Origin: Prunella strophiata
Lineage: Eukaryota; Chordata; Aves; Passeriformes; Prunellidae
Direction of reading: 5' to 3'
NCBI GenBank assembly: GCA_036583965.1
Contig: JAZBQD010000013.1
Coordinates: 6,364,144 to 6,428,143, forward strand
DNA length: 64,000 nt
Under the pieces are notes generated by a model that was not told where the DNA came from, searched no databases, and saw only the letters and a list, made by a program, of their open reading frames with translations. Below are positions 35,701 through 49,300 of this stretch, one piece after another (position 1 is the stretch's first letter; every line of letters starts with the position of its first letter). Position numbers and translations under genes: made by a program.

Positions 35701-38700
35701 CTCCTTTAAGACAAAATTAGTCTTTTTTTGGACACCAGCCAAGCATAAACACTTATTAAGTCTTAATTTTAATCATAAGCTGCAAATGTACTGTGTCTCA
35801 CACAGTGCTGCCTGTTTGGAAGCACTATATATTATGGGAGCTTATGTGAATTTATTGAAACATGACCCAGTTCTAATGCAAAGGTTCACATACAGAGTGG
35901 AACTCTTCTACCTCAGGAGACTGCAAATCATTCTCCTCTTGCAGGGCCCAAGCAAACAAATGAGAATAAACCAGAGATGAGTTGTAAGCAACACCTGGGT
36001 AAACGTCTTCTATTTGGGTCAGTTGATTATTTAATTCTTCATTACTGGGACTTCTCCGGCTGACACGAGAATGTGCTTGTCAATTTTGTTTAACTTAAGT
36101 ATTATTGAGCACTGCTTTAAAATGGAGGGAGTTCTTTGTTTGATCAGAACAAGGTATGGGACTTAGAATGGTTGTATTTACTGGTGCAGTGTCTGTGTCT
36201 GCAGGCATATCTAGTTCTGTAAAAGGGTGAACATTCTCGCTGTAAGTCCACAAAGTACTTAAATAAGTGCTTAACTTCTGTATAATAAAAAGATCACATT
36301 TTCTTGCAATACAGGCACTTATTACTTCATGTATAAAATATGCAAATTTCAGTGTCAAGATACACAACCTATAGTCCAGAAAAGCATGTGAACTTTTATG
36401 CTCATCAGCAATTTGCACTTAGCTACAATATTTCACTTCATATTTATGCCACGTTTTAATTCTTTCATAATTTTGGTATTTTGATGTCAAGTATTTAGTA
36501 TTATTTTTGTGTGATGTCCTCAAACAGTCCATTGTAGAAAACAAAACTGTAATTTCTACAAAGCAGAAGTGGACATTGCCAACAAAGCTGTCAGTCAGTG
36601 AGTGCTGCGATAATGGCATTAGATGTGGACTTACCCAGTAGGAACTGAAACGGACCCTGCAATTATCTCACACAGAGCAAACCTCTGGCTGGCAATAGTA
36701 ATTCAACTATTTCCAGCCCCAGTTCCAGGTAAGGAATTAGCCTGGGGTGAAAGACCATGTACAGCATTACAAACCACCTGCACCTCCCCTCTTCTCGCCA
36801 AACCCGATTCAGCTTCGGATGGAATATAAGCTCCTCCATCGGAGGACAGACCTGCTGACCATTAGTTCCCCAGAAGAACTCTTGTTCCCAGTATTCAGCA
36901 GCACCAGAAGAGTTTTCAAAACTCCTGCATGTAGAGATCATCAGCAGCTGCAAACACTTAAATGCCAGACAAATCTTGGGGTGGTATCCTTGTTATTAAA
37001 GCATGAGTTATATAATTCCGTCATCCTTGTGGCAGTAAAATTAGTGATTAAAACCACCAAAGGTTTCTTGTGCTGCCTGCTCTTGGGCAGAGAATTCAAT
37101 GGCACTGATGTTTCCCCTTCTGAACTATGTCATTTCGTACCAAAAGCAACCTCTCAAGCACAGAGAAAGAGACACTTCCTACCTCCTCCAGGCTTCTGGC
37201 TGCCATGGCCATTAGCCAGCGTCCCTGTGCCACCTTTAACAGGGAGCACCTGCAGAATCCCACATGCTCCGTGAAGACAGAATCCGTCACTGAAGTCCGT
37301 CCCTCTGCTAAGTCCCACAAGCAGATCCTCTGGTCGCGCCCCTGACTGTTACAGTAAAACAAGTTATCCATGAGCTGCAGTCTGAGGAAGCCTGGCTGAC
37401 TGCAGGGCAGTAACTTGAACTGGGTCTTTAACAGACAGTAAAGGACCAAGCTTCAAACAGCTTCTGTGGGGGCGTTAACTGGGTGTTTTATAAAATGTGG
37501 GGGAGTTCAGTGTCCCCCAAGACCACCACCCTTCTGCCAACTGTGGAACTGGCCAAGAGGTTCAACTGTCCCTGGGAGGGGAGAGGCTTGGGAGCCAGTC
37601 AGATACACTGCAATCACAGTTTCTGTTTCCTTGTGCAGAGAGACTTGATGAGGCTGAGTTGTGCTATTTATATGTGAGAATATATTTATAAAGTCTCATG
37701 AGCAGTTGAATATATTCACAGTACAAAAATGCTAACATTTTATCATTGATTAGATCTAATTTAAAAGAAAACAAAAGTATCCCAAGATTTACACATGTAG
37801 CACTCATTCACCCTAGCAATGAAATGGAAATGTCATGTGTTGACAGCTGAAAGACAAACAGCAAGACAAGACCTCATCAGAGATAAATAATAAGTGACAG
37901 TTATTCAGTGGTCAACTTCCCACAGCCACAGGCAGGACACAGAGGGCTCCCAGGACCAGTGCACGTGTGGAGACACAGCAGCGAGAGGCTGGCAGCGATT
38001 GCTCAAGGAACGCTGTGGCTGAAACGCCCAAGGCCAGAGAGCAGCAGCAGCCGCATCCCCGGTACGAGCGCGGCTCCCACGGACTCCTCGGCACTGCCCC
38101 GTCCCAGAGGCTTTGTGCTGCTCCCAGGCTGGCAGAGCGAGGAGGCCACACAATGGGCACAGCAGGAATTGTTGCAGATTTATGTGATCCCACTGGCTCT
38201 GGAACAAAGTAGCACTGTGCAGAAGTTTCCAATCCATAAACTACCTTAGCACAGGATATATGTCCTCATGTTATCACCTGGGCAAGGAGTCATCAGAAAT
38301 CTCATGTCTTACTTTAATTAGCAGTATCACCTGAAGAAGCATGAAACCAAAACAGAAGAGATGTAAATCTACAGACTGTTGGGACTTCTTCAACATCAGT
38401 GCTGTTCAGCTGAGTGACAAACTGACACAACATTTATAGCACTGTGGATACAAACAAGTGTGATACTGCAATGAAATTGTTGTGATTTAGCTTTACAAGA
38501 GAGAAATATAAAATACAGGTAAATGCTGTCCTAAAGCTGCACTGCTATGTGAAGGGTTAGAACTATTCAGTAAAAACAGAGGTACAGAAAAACTCTATAA
38601 TTATACAAACAATGCTCATTCAATATGATTTTATGGGGGAGAGTGTTGATAATTGTACTTAAGCAGATAAGAAATATAAATGCTAATGAGTTCCACTGTA

Positions 38701-39817
38701 TATTATGAGATGTCTTCTCTAGATAAACATGTCAGAACACCTCCTAATCATACAGACACTTTGGCATCTACTCTAGATCACCTGTCTAATCCAAAGTACA
38801 CAAATCTTTCTGACCTTCCCTTGCTAAACAAGAACAGAAGGTATTTTGCAACAAAGCAAAAGCATGAACCTCAGCGTTCTTGCTCATTTTCAGTCTTCCA
38901 CTCTCCATCTCTGATTCTTCTCTTTCTTCCTTCCCTTTTCTCCATCTCCCCTCTATTTATAAATTCTTTCTTTTCAATCTTCCCCAGGAACCAGCAGTGA
39001 AAAATTTGTCAATTTCAAATCCAAGTGTATTTCCTTGACCCAAAGACCTCACCTGCTCTTAGTAAAGACACTACAGGTCCCAAGTTGTTATGATATCATA
39101 ACACACATCATAAATGAATTAATTGCATCTTTCCCCCCCCACCCCCCCACACTTTTGATTCTAGATTTTTCTGTCTTTTTTTTTACTTCAGTACATTTCC
39201 ATATGTGTTGGAGAAACTTTAAGTGACTCCAGAATTAAGAGAATCCTTTGTGTCTCCACCCCCCTTTTTTTTTCCTTCAATCACAGACAAGAGACAAGAA
39301 TAATTTCACTGTTTTTTGCCTGCTTTGCTAACCTGAGAAGCCTGTCTTTATCACCCATTGTCTCCACGCAGTAGACAGATTTTCTTCCATGGCCATCCAA
39401 TGCTGTGTCCACTCTGTGTGTTTTCAGGTTCCAAACATGGATAAGCCCATTCTCTGACCTGGCAGTAGGAAGAGAGGCTTTTAGTGTGAGCACTGTATGG
39501 AGGTGTTCAGAGTCTGATGCTTTTCATTTTGATTGTTTTGTTTCCAAAACTGAAGCTGTATGCACAAAGTAAGACACCCATCATGCAAGACCACGAATGC
39601 TGCTGTTTTCCCCAGAAACACTTTGTCAAAATAACACACTTCAATTCAAAAGGAAACAACCATATGACACTCAGCAGAGCCAGAAATCCTGGTGTATTTA
39701 CCCAGAGAAAAGAAGGGGGATATCAGGTTCTGGGCCTCCACAGGAAAAATGCAGAGTGTGGACTGCAGCACTGGTACCTCTGAGCACAAACTGTGGATCC
39801 GGAGGTGGAAGAGCCAT
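23514..39817 (-). CDS. GNB1L: GNB1L, G protein beta-subunit-like WD40 protein (whole coding span, 6 coding exons)
   Basis: Joined exons in transcript order are 39817-39702, 39458-39333, 37345-37183, 33481-33383, 28668-28453 and 23780-23514: 987 bases, 328 residues plus TGA, against 327 in human. The protein starts MALPPPDPQFVLRGTSAAVH and ends SVWSIYAQT. WD40 repeat endings are visible as HVWNL (46-50), CLWDL (89-93), VLWNV (187-191), SIWSL (229-233), IRIFGW (273-278) and SVWSIY (320-325), consistent with one beta-propeller. All six introns, including the one upstream, are GT-AG and all phases match. GNB1L lies in the 22q11.2 region next to TBX1 in mammals too. It has no catalytic residues; literature links it to stability of PIKK kinases such as ATR. 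Confidence 0.97.
23781..28452 (-). other. GNB1L: GNB1L intron 5
   Basis: AT-rich, with a short GT microsatellite near 24,681-24,694. No other exon seen. Confidence 0.85.
28453..28668 (-). CDS. GNB1L: GNB1L coding exon 5: LLAGYEDGSVVLWNVSTGK
   Basis: Acceptor tttttccttaatcag, donor GTCAGG, 72 whole codons (residues 169-240). It contains two WD40 endings, VVLWNV and LSIWSL, and the conserved block EPVMSLDFDSEKAKGISGS. A second AG five bases inside (exon start 28663) would break the frame. Confidence 0.95.
28893..28960. repeat. TA/CA-rich simple repeat
   Basis: Alternating TA and CA dinucleotides with imperfections (atatatat, acatacacatac). Confidence 0.85.
32783..32832. repeat. Degenerate tandem repeat, TTGTATTAC-like unit
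   Basis: Five or so imperfect copies of a 9-11 base unit such as TTGTATTAC and TTGTGTTATTA. Confidence 0.7.
33383..33481 (-). CDS. GNB1L: GNB1L coding exon 4: VQILELPSKTSVCTLKPEVG
   Basis: A 33-codon exon (residues 136-168) with acceptor ttttcctgatgtcag and donor GTAAGG. It ends AKLGMPMCLKLWQ, matching human AKLGMPMCLRLWQ. Confidence 0.94.
33482..37182 (-). other. GNB1L: GNB1L intron 3
   Basis: AT-rich DNA. I see no further exon or repeat that can be named. Confidence 0.8.
37183..37345 (-). CDS. GNB1L: GNB1L coding exon 3: SQGRDQRICLWDLAEGRTSV
   Basis: Acceptor ttgttttactgtaacag, donor GTAGGA. It encodes residues 81-135. CLWDLAEGR is identical to human and the region after VGFCR is diverged. 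It ends in phase 0 at SLEE. Confidence 0.95.
37346..39332 (-). other. GNB1L: GNB1L intron 2 with a CpG-rich patch
   Basis: About 37,960-38,140 has a dozen or more CpG sites (for example ccccggtacgagcgcggc) in AT-rich surroundings. C-rich simple DNA lies at 39,131-39,152. Confidence 0.75.
39333..39458 (-). CDS. GNB1L: GNB1L coding exon 2: SENGLIHVWNLKTHRVDTAL
   Basis: Acceptor ctcttcctactgccag, donor GTTAGC. It encodes residues 39-80 plus two bases, with the first clear WD40 ending HVWNL and then DGHGRKSVYCVETMGDKDRLL. Confidence 0.95.
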
Positions 39818-39829
39818 CGGAGCAGTGCA
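39702..39829 (-). CDS. GNB1L: GNB1L first coding exon with 12-base 5' UTR
   Basis: On the - strand the acceptor caccctcccag precedes TGCACTGCTCCG and then ATG at 39817. It encodes residues 1-38, up to DIPLLFS, plus GG, with donor GTAAAT. The GG joins G at 39458 to give SGSENG, matching the human SGSQSG. A splice acceptor 12 bases before the ATG means the promoter and a non-coding exon lie further right. Confidence 0.93.
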
Positions 39830-40314
39830 CTGGGAGGGTGAGAAGCAGACACAGATATCACAGAGGGTAAAGCAGCCTAAAGTGAAATGACAACTTTAAA
39901 TACAATCTGAGCAGGACACTTGCTTCTGCTCTTTCCTCTCTCAATTTTCTTTATTGAATGGTCTTTCTATTTGCCATCCAGCTGAGGGTGAAGTATTTCC
40001 TCTTGAGCTGAGCTGATGAAGCAGGTGTCCAACCTGCTCTCTGCTGCATTCCTCCCTCAGCAAGGTGCCGAGCTGGCCACGCGCACGCACCTCTCGCGCA
40101 CTTGTAAATCCCAAACTGGTCAGCTGCTCTCCCTGTGCTAAAGGGAGATAAATACAGGAAACTTGACACCCATAATTTGAGTGGGCAAGCAATTTATCAT
40201 TCTGCTTTAGCCTCCTGGCTAAGTCTTTCCCCTTCCTTCCCACAAAACTACTACTTTGTGTTTTTTCAGAAAAGCATTGCAGTGAACATATCAACTGAAA
40301 AGAATTTCAGATCA

Positions 40315-40396
40315 GAAATCACAAGGTTGGAAGAGACCTTCAAGAACAGAGTCCAGCCCATGCCCTAACACTTCAGCTAAACCATGGCACCGAGTG
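40315..40396 (-). mobile_element. CR1 LINE 3' fragment
   Basis: The + strand reads aatcacaaggttggaagaga, then gtccagcccatgccctaaca and aaccatggcac. This is the antisense of the common avian CR1 3' region, so the element is on the - strand. Only about 80 bases remain and the terminal octamer repeats are not seen. Confidence 0.75.
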
Positions 40397-43300
40397 GAGA
40401 AGGATGAGGACAAATTTTCTGTTCTGACTTGTTGCAAATGACCCTCCAGACCTGTGCCTGAGACAAGGCAACCAGCAGCTGATTCAACTGGAAATATAAT
40501 TTGCAGTTCATTGGAAAATGCATTACAATGTCCATTACAAGAAATATTTTCACCATAAGAAGTGTTTACTCCCTCATCTGTGGCATTACATAGTGCCCAC
40601 ACTTCTATATCTGCTTCTTCCTTTCTGACCTAACCTCACATAGCAAAGGGCAGCTTCTGCCACTGCAAGTGTCACCTGTCATCACTTTTTCCCACTCATG
40701 TGTATATTACCCCAGATTAAACAAAAACTGTTCAAAATTCAGTAAGGGATGATCAGCAGGTGTTTGCCTGCCTGCTGGTTTACAGCAGAGGAATTGCAGA
40801 GAATCAGAATGGAGTGCAAGAGCTACGTGTTCCATGGCAAAACAGCCCAGCTTTTCACTTGCCATCTCACCTCAGTACCAGCTTTCAAACTGTATTTAAT
40901 GGATGCACTTGCTAATGCACCTCATTTGTAGGCCTACATTGAGTGTTTATAGATCAGTTATCACCATGGTATCTATAGGTTTTAATTAAATGCAATTATC
41001 TTTTAGGGCTAGTGATGAAACAGGATTTTTCAGTGTAATGTGCAGTTCTCTCTCAATAGCACTCTGTAATTAGGTATGAAAATAATGAGCTCAGTGGATA
41101 CCCTCTGTGTTTTAGGGCCCTGACTCACCTCTTTTATGAAGTTGTTGGATGATCCAGACTCATGGCAGGCTGGAGTAAATTTTCAGATGTACATGATGTG
41201 CACGTTCGCCCCCACGGTGAGCTGCAGAGTGCCCATCTGCAACACGCTGCACTGTGTTATAAACCTGCCAGAGCAAGGACTTTGTCACCAAGTGAAACCT
41301 CTTTGGGGCACTTCAGCTGAGTGCTGGTGCCCTCAAAACAACACTTTGTAACACCAGATAAATAAAAGAGTAGCTAAGAGCTTGTCAGAGGGTCCCACTT
41401 CACAGTGGAGCAATTCTGGCTCACTGCACTGAGCAAGGAAATAGAACTGAGGCAACCCAGAGGCTATCTGGGATTACAAGGCAGGTTTTTAATAGCATTT
41501 TTCTAATTACTGACACAGAAGTTTTTGCTGACAGACAGCAAGTGTGTGCGTGGCTGTGGGAAGGGTTTTACCTGGCATGAAACAGACACTACTAATGCAT
41601 GTCTTTACAAGGATGATATTTCAGAAAAATCCTCAGACCAGTTACAGGAAAAAAAAAAAAACCAAAACAACCTACTGAAAATATAATTCTGAGCTGCAAG
41701 CTACTGAAGGGACTTTCTGCTCCTTACAGTCTGGGTCTTTCCTTGCTTTTCTGCTAATCCTATATGTGAATCTGGAAATTTGGCTTAATATTGAATCTAA
41801 TGTTTATTGAGTCCTTATTACTTCCTATCATGATTTAGCAGATGAATGGCAGTGTGACAGTATACAGTGTCCCCATTTTCCTTCCAGCAGGTGCTGAGAT
41901 ATAAAATTTCATCTTTGCTGTCTTTTTTATCCATGAGCTTGGACAAGTCACTTAAGACAAGATTTAATAAAAAGTTGTTAGGTACCTACAGAAAGTCCCA
42001 TGAGGTTGCAAAGACATGGAAATTTGGGGTACTGGTACTTTAATACTTCCAAGAAAGCATCAATCTGTTCCTGTTGTCACACAAGCATGCTCCAAAAAAT
42101 GACACACAGCCTCCCTTCAGCTCACTGGGTAGCTCAGTGTCTCTACCTTACAGAGAAAATGAAGTACATTGTGGTGTACTGATTCAAACAGATAATAGTT
42201 ATACAGTGCTTTGCTAAGCAGACAGCTACAAACTTGCTAAATATGATGATCGTGAGATGGTTAAAGCCTCTGGGGAAATTTTTCAAAAGTGCCTAAGTGA
42301 TTTAGAAGCCTAAGACTCATTTCCAAATGAATTTTCAATCCTACATCTCTAGGACTTTTTAAAGTTTCACCCCAGGTGTCTAAAAATGAGTTCTCTAATT
42401 AGCACAACATTTATTTTCTTGTTAACTCTATCTAGCCTCAGGGAGACCAATCTGTTCTTGTTAACTGGGGATATCTGCAACAAATTTAATTAAATGAATT
42501 TGCTTAGTATTTAGTCTGGTCTGAGAGCAAATTCTGGCTCAAGGGCTTGAACAAGCAAAATGCAACCTACAGAATAAAGTTCATTTAAAGGCATTTCTGG
42601 GCTTCACTATATGTTTGTCCCTGTGTTATTATCCTCCTGCCTCCTGTGAAACGAGCAAAAAGACATGAATACATGAATCATTTTGCTCATGGCAGTATTT
42701 GCTTGCAAGACAGCATCACTTGCAAGAGAGGCAACACCTCACCATCAGGCTCTTTAGTTTTTTAAAAAAGATGTTCCACTTATTTCTTCCAGCCTTCCCT
42801 GCACTGGTAACAGCATCATCCTTCAGGAGCTGAGCTGCACTCGTGGCACAGACAATGAGAAGGATTTTTCAGAGTGCACTGCAAACCCCTGGGCTCCTGC
42901 ACAAGTTACATTTGCTACACAAGTGGGGAGTGGAAACCCAGCTGCTCAAATGAGGGTTTCAATTAGTGAATGGCTGAGTGCACCACACATGAGGTACCAA
43001 AGAGGGTTTTGTCTAAGAAAATGCATCTGCTAAATGCCTGAACAATTAAACTTCCTTCAAAATTACATTATTTTAAAGAACAATTCACTATTAATATCCC
43101 TCACAAATCTTACTTTGCTTAGGTTGCAATTAGAATAATCCTCAAACCATTTGAATTTCTATGCAGTGGTATTTCAGTATCATCACTTCAGCATTTGATA
43201 TAAAAAAGTTAAGCTTTTATTTAATGAGAGTCCTTTAAAATATGTAAATGTCAAAAGGATTACCTTAGAAAAATCTCTCAGAGAATTAAAAACATTAACA

Positions 43301-46300
43301 GATTCCCACAGGAAAAATTCCAGCAGAATTCAGCAATTCTCCTGTTCCCACTCCTGTCACTTGTATTTCTATCACACATTGAAGCAAAAACAAATTGCTA
43401 TTAAAATATCATCCAAACACCCTCCTCCCCCTAACAAACTCCACAGTTCACTTTGAGATACCAACAGCTCAAGCAAAGACAGGAAAAAATCCTCTTCTAT
43501 TTTTCTTTAGGCTTATTTAGAGTAGTAAAACCTCAGTGGTAAAAGAGCTTTTTCAGGTATAGGAGAAATAAATCTCCCTAGGCATGTCTGGCAAACTGAT
43601 TTGGGACTGAAACCAGCAGGTGTGCAGACATAATTACTACTGCAAAATATCCAACACATCCAGGTGTGCTCACAAACAGATACATGAAATCCCTGTTATT
43701 TTTTGACAATTCCCAGTCAACCAGGTGCCACCCTCCCAAAGGAAAAATCAGAGCAAAGAATGAGTTGAGAAAGATTTGAATAAATTGCTCTTCCCCCTTT
43801 CCAGGCTTTTTCATTCATACAAAAGCCCTTTTTTAGCCTGCAGTTCTGTGCCTACCTGCACCCCCTGACAAACTCTGCCCCCTGTCACAGCACTTTGTGC
43901 TCTAGTGCATGAGTGTGTTTAGGAAGTGGGTCCTGAGCTGCAACTGCAGAGGCTGTCAGTGCAAATAACAGACTCCTTGAAGTTAATGGCGCAATGTGAA
44001 CAATTTTGTTTGCTCCATTACATTTGCAATCTCCACCATTAAAATCCACAGGGCAGCCCTTGCAGTATGACCTTTCCAAAAGCAATGTTCCCACGTTTCC
44101 AGCCTCCAGCCACTGCAGCCAGCGAGGTTTCTCAGTGGTAACACCACAAACTGCTCTCAGCCCAAGCAACGCCGCATGCCGGGGCTGCTGGGAGTGCCGT
44201 GGCCTTTCCTTGTGCTCCACAGCCTCACCCAGGGCCCAAAGCACCCAACTGCCCTCACTGAACTGTGCTAGAACACAGCAGCACTGGGAAATGTCTTACA
44301 CATCCCTGGTGGTCACCAAATGCTGCCTGGTTCTATGGCACTTCTCAGAAGCAGAGAATGGGAATTTAGTGCTACAAGAACCCATTGCATCAGTAACGTT
44401 TTCATACATTATTACAAGAGATGCCAGACAAATCCATGCAAGTTGAATGAGCAAGTTGAAGTTCACCTCATCTGACTGCAAAAGTGAAATTTTTATAGGT
44501 TATTGACTACAAATGGTCTGAAAGCAAGCATATGATTTGGTAAACAATTCTTCAGACATGTGTGACAAATTTTTAAGCCCAGCTTTTCATTTTGCATGTA
44601 CAAACCAAAAAATATCAGAACACACTGAAACAGGAAAGTCAGCAATACAAAGAGATGTTGTGAAACTGAAGAAATCTCTTTGCACCCGAGGTGAAAAGTA
44701 ACTCAGCAATACAAAGAAATGCCTTTCTGGGTCTTGCAGCAAAACACTTAGGGAACAGTGCAAATCCCAAACTAAAAGCCAGGCAGGCACCCTGTTTTTC
44801 TGATTCTTACCCCAGCTGCCCTGAAACACAGGGTATGATTGTTGTGTGAAAAGACAGAAATGTGCACTAGCAAAAGTAAAACCAGCAGAAGCTTGATCAA
44901 GAGATGAGGGAGTGCTACACAAACAGTTGCAGAGGTCAGAGCCCCAGAATATATGAAAATTAATTTGTCAGTCACATAACAATGCAGCTTTCAGTTTAAA
45001 ACTCCCATTTCTATCTTCAGTGCTAAATTGAGATGGAAACTGTATTAATCTTCTAGGGTTTCTTTAAAGCAAATTTAAATAATAATTTACTTCAAGTAGA
45101 AATTAGAAAACAGTACAAATTTTTAAACCAAGAAATTGATGTCAAGCAGAAATGAGAATTAGTGGAAATTTTTGTTTTAACCAGTAAATGTACTAATAAA
45201 GCACTCTTAATTTTCAGAGGTAAGGATAACAAAATGCTTTCTTTTAAATTACTTATTTTTCATGTTACTATTTACTTATGACTGCCAAAGTAGGGATTAA
45301 GCACAGTGATGTATATTTGTGACTTCAAAATCTAATTAATTATGATAATTTTTAAAAAATCACAACAGTGGACTGAGAGCATTCATTAGTTTGTGCTTGC
45401 ACTAGAAAATACCATATCCAGATACTGTAGGCAGATTTCTATCTTGCTTGCAAAACTTTCTAGTTAGTGACACATCAATGTCAAAGAGAATGCAGTGATT
45501 TATATGACCTAGTTACAGAATCCTTCATTAGCTGATATCATAAACCTGTTGCCACACAGCCAACATTACAGCTGACAAGAGTCCTTCCTCTTACAGGTTG
45601 GGAACACTAAATACTGTCAGAGCTTTCATTCTAAATATTCACCAAATCATTTCTAATGACTAACAATGACTGCCTGCTCAGGAAAACACTTCAAAAGTCT
45701 CAGCTTGAGAAGTGCTGAGAACCTCCATTTCCCACCTACTGCTAGGGAAGTTAGGAGTTCATCCTTTCTCAGGAGATCCCCAAAATTACCTTCTCTCTTG
45801 ACATTTAGACAATGAATGATGGAGGTTTCCACATTTTAATTGTATTAGTCAATGGACAGATAGCAAACAAAACTGCTTATCAGCAACTGGTGACATGCCA
45901 AGAAATCTTATGGGAGCAGGGGAGAAAATGACTAATAACCGTCATGCAACGCATTTTTAATGATTTCCACTCAGATAATGGCTCCTCCCAGCATTAGCAC
46001 CCTTTCTGTCTGTAAGCATTCCTTACCTGAAAAAAGCTAAACCACAATATATGAAGATTTTAAGTAATGAAGTTTGCAAGAAAAAGGTATATAAATGTCA
46101 GTGTGTAACTTTCCAGAATACTGAAACACTAAGCTTGTGTCTTGAGGTTCAATTTCAAATATTTCCATCTGCAATTTTTAAAAAAGTCACTGTACAACAA
46201 TTACTTTCTATATGAAAACATAGTTTCAGCATGGGAACAAAACTAAGAATGATTATAATAATTTGAAAGACACTGAGTTAGCATATGGATCTCATTGCCA

Positions 46301-49300
46301 CTTACACATTTTGGTCACTGGAACAAAAAGCTATTAATCAATATGTAAAAGCCATAAATTAACGTAAACATTAATCATTCTAATACTCCCCCTGTGTCAG
46401 ATTGATAATTTTTTTTCAGTCTTTCATTCTGACATATGTGCCTTCAGCTATCAGCTGTTTGACCTTTTTTAACACAATTAAACATTTTGGGCATTGCAAA
46501 TCTTACTGAAGTAAACATTCTGGAGACAGACAAATGTCATGGATACATTTATGCCAAAAATATGGGATCTGAAAACGTGAGAGCCCCTGCCTCTCATGTT
46601 ATTGCACTAGCTTTTAATAAGGGAGCCTAAAATTCAGCGTGAAATACAGCTGAAACAGATGAAATTCTAATGTTTCATAAACAGGTTCAATTTGCAGATG
46701 AGGGAAAAGACACCCATCTGTTTTACTTTCTGGAACCATTAATTGCTTGGAAAAGTGCAACGATGTAACTACAGGCCAGCCTTGTTTGGAGAAAGAAAGC
46801 ATAAAAGCCCACAGGAGTTCAGCTCTACAACACACTCTGCAAAAAATTATTGGGGACACAAAAGACAACAAATGATTAATCACTTTGAAAACTTGAAGAA
46901 TATAAATATGAATTTATATATACAAAAAAGAAGTTAAAAAAAAAAAAAGTATTTATATGTCTCTCTTCACTATAACATCAGACCTAGAATGAATTTAAGT
47001 TTGTACATGTGATAAATCATTGAAATCTAGCAGAAAATTGATGAGCCAAGGACCATCAAAAGACTGTTTTGAGTAGCCTCCAGTTCAGCCATGCATAGCA
47101 ATCTGTCAGCCACGGGGCTCTGTCTGCCCATCCTCCTTAATTAGGGGTGCTGCATAGTGCAGCATCAGCCACAAATCTTTTGGTTCCAAGAGCTAATAAT
47201 GTCCTCAGATAGCATGGGCTTAATTAAACGTCTTCCAGACATTTTTGCAGACATTCCGGCAATAATCTTGTTTGGTAACAAACTATTAAAAAGAATTGAC
47301 AGAGAAGAAATATATCAAGTTATTACAGCAACTGAAGTTATTTAGGCCAGAATTATATGTCTGCAATTAAGAATTCTGTAACTCTAAGCAATTAAAATAT
47401 CACTTTATTTGAAAACTAATTAATTCTAAACACATACTTTTCCCATGACAAACTTTTATGATTGTTTAATTTATTCCATTCTAATTACACTTTAATTAAT
47501 CTACTCTTGTATAATATTATACTGTTATTCTGGCATTTGACCAATGAAGACAATAAATTGATTGCAGTTCCTTTGTGCAAGAGCAGAAACTGTCATGCCA
47601 GTTTCAACACCACGTTTATTTATTTGTCTGTTCTATTACTTTTCCTTTCCTCCCACAGGGCATAGGAACATGAAACACAGTACAAATCAGATCTTTTGTC
47701 TTCTATACTTTCTTCTTAGAAGTGTGAAGTATAACAAGAGTTTTCAGAATTAAAGAAAAGTGTATGTGACCTGATATTACATAATAAAATACAACCAATA
47801 GTAAATGAATGTATACTTCTAAAATATGCCACTTATTGATGACTTATTAATTGATTCCTGATGTACAGGACCATGTCCAGAGCTGCAAGAAATGGAGTTG
47901 TTTCCATGAACATTAAGGTCTGCTCAGGATCTGGCTTGATACAGTCCACAAAAAGGGAGAAAGTGACCAAATCCCATTTTCATACCAATTTCAAAATTAA
48001 ACTAATTTAGTATCTTCCTAAGTTTAAAAGCCACTGCATTTTAATTTTGTATCAAGTCACCTTTGATTCAATTAAAACAAAAGTATATCAATTCTTTTAT
48101 TACTCTACAAATATTATATTTTGTTTAAGCTACAATAAAATAAATAGATACAAATATTTTATTACACATGGAATTAGTAGTGTTGTATTTTATTTTACTT
48201 TGGCCATACGTGAGGTAAAAATGACTGTTGTTTACAGTCAGAAGTCTGCAATTTTTTATTTTTTTTTTAAATGAACATCCCTGAAGCTGGCAGTTCTCAC
48301 TCATTTGCTGGGAGGAGACAGTGAGAAGTGACACTTTATGAAGACACAATGAAGCAATCGACTTTTCAAGTACTTTGAAAACTTCAGCTTGTGTTCCTGG
48401 CCTTATGAAATTCCCGTCCTGTGAACAGCTCACCATGGGAGAGAGGTGCAGAGGCAGGCAATTAAACTAAACTACACTGCAAGTTGAGCTTTGACAGTGC
48501 TTCCCAAAATATTTCTTTTACTTCAATGACACAGTTTACATTCCATAGAATTAAAAAGACAAGTACAAAATACATTCACAAAATACATATTCATTAAAAC
48601 AAGAAAAAAAGACTCCTGCAATTAGCTGAACAGGCTACATACTTCACCAGCCTATGGTGGGAAATGCATTTATATCAGAATATTTTACCTATTTCCTACT
48701 CCCATGTTTATATTGTCATTTGTTTCATAAGAGTTAAAAAATATATTTTAAAAGTGCAAATAGCAAACAAGATAAATTGACATAAACACAGAAGAAATAT
48801 TAAATAACCAAGGGCAATTTCTATTTGTGACCAGCTTGTATTTTGAAATCCAGATTTTTGATCTGATCTATGCCTGTCCAAACCACCAGATTATATCAGT
48901 GAAACTGGCCCAAATGAGGGAGGGTTTGCAGGGTCTGTTCATTACACCAGTATTTCATAAAGCATTTTCTCCTTGGGAGCTTTCTGCTTTTGTGTAAACT
49001 ACAACACATCTCCGAGACCAGTGTCATTCCACGTCCTTCTCTGGAGGTGGAGAAGCTGTGGCAGGGACAGTAAGTGACCTCCCAAGGTGCCCCAGTCCCT
49101 AGAACTGGGATTAGGACTCCAGTCACTGACTCCAGGCACAGAGGGTCCCTTCCCAGGGACACTGGGATTCACATACTATGTGGCATTTTAAGAAACAAAG
49201 CAATGTGGACAGTCTGTATCAATTCATTAAAGCTTTAAATCCTTATTCAGGTCAGAAAAAATTTTCTCAAGGTCAGAAACAAACTGCATTTCAGGAAAGA

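Noticed and set aside
37096..37182. Continuation of GNB1L coding exon 3 past 37,183
   Set aside because: The frame stays open but loses similarity after SLEE; the GTAGGA donor and the VQILELPSK exon at 33,481 give the conserved junction.
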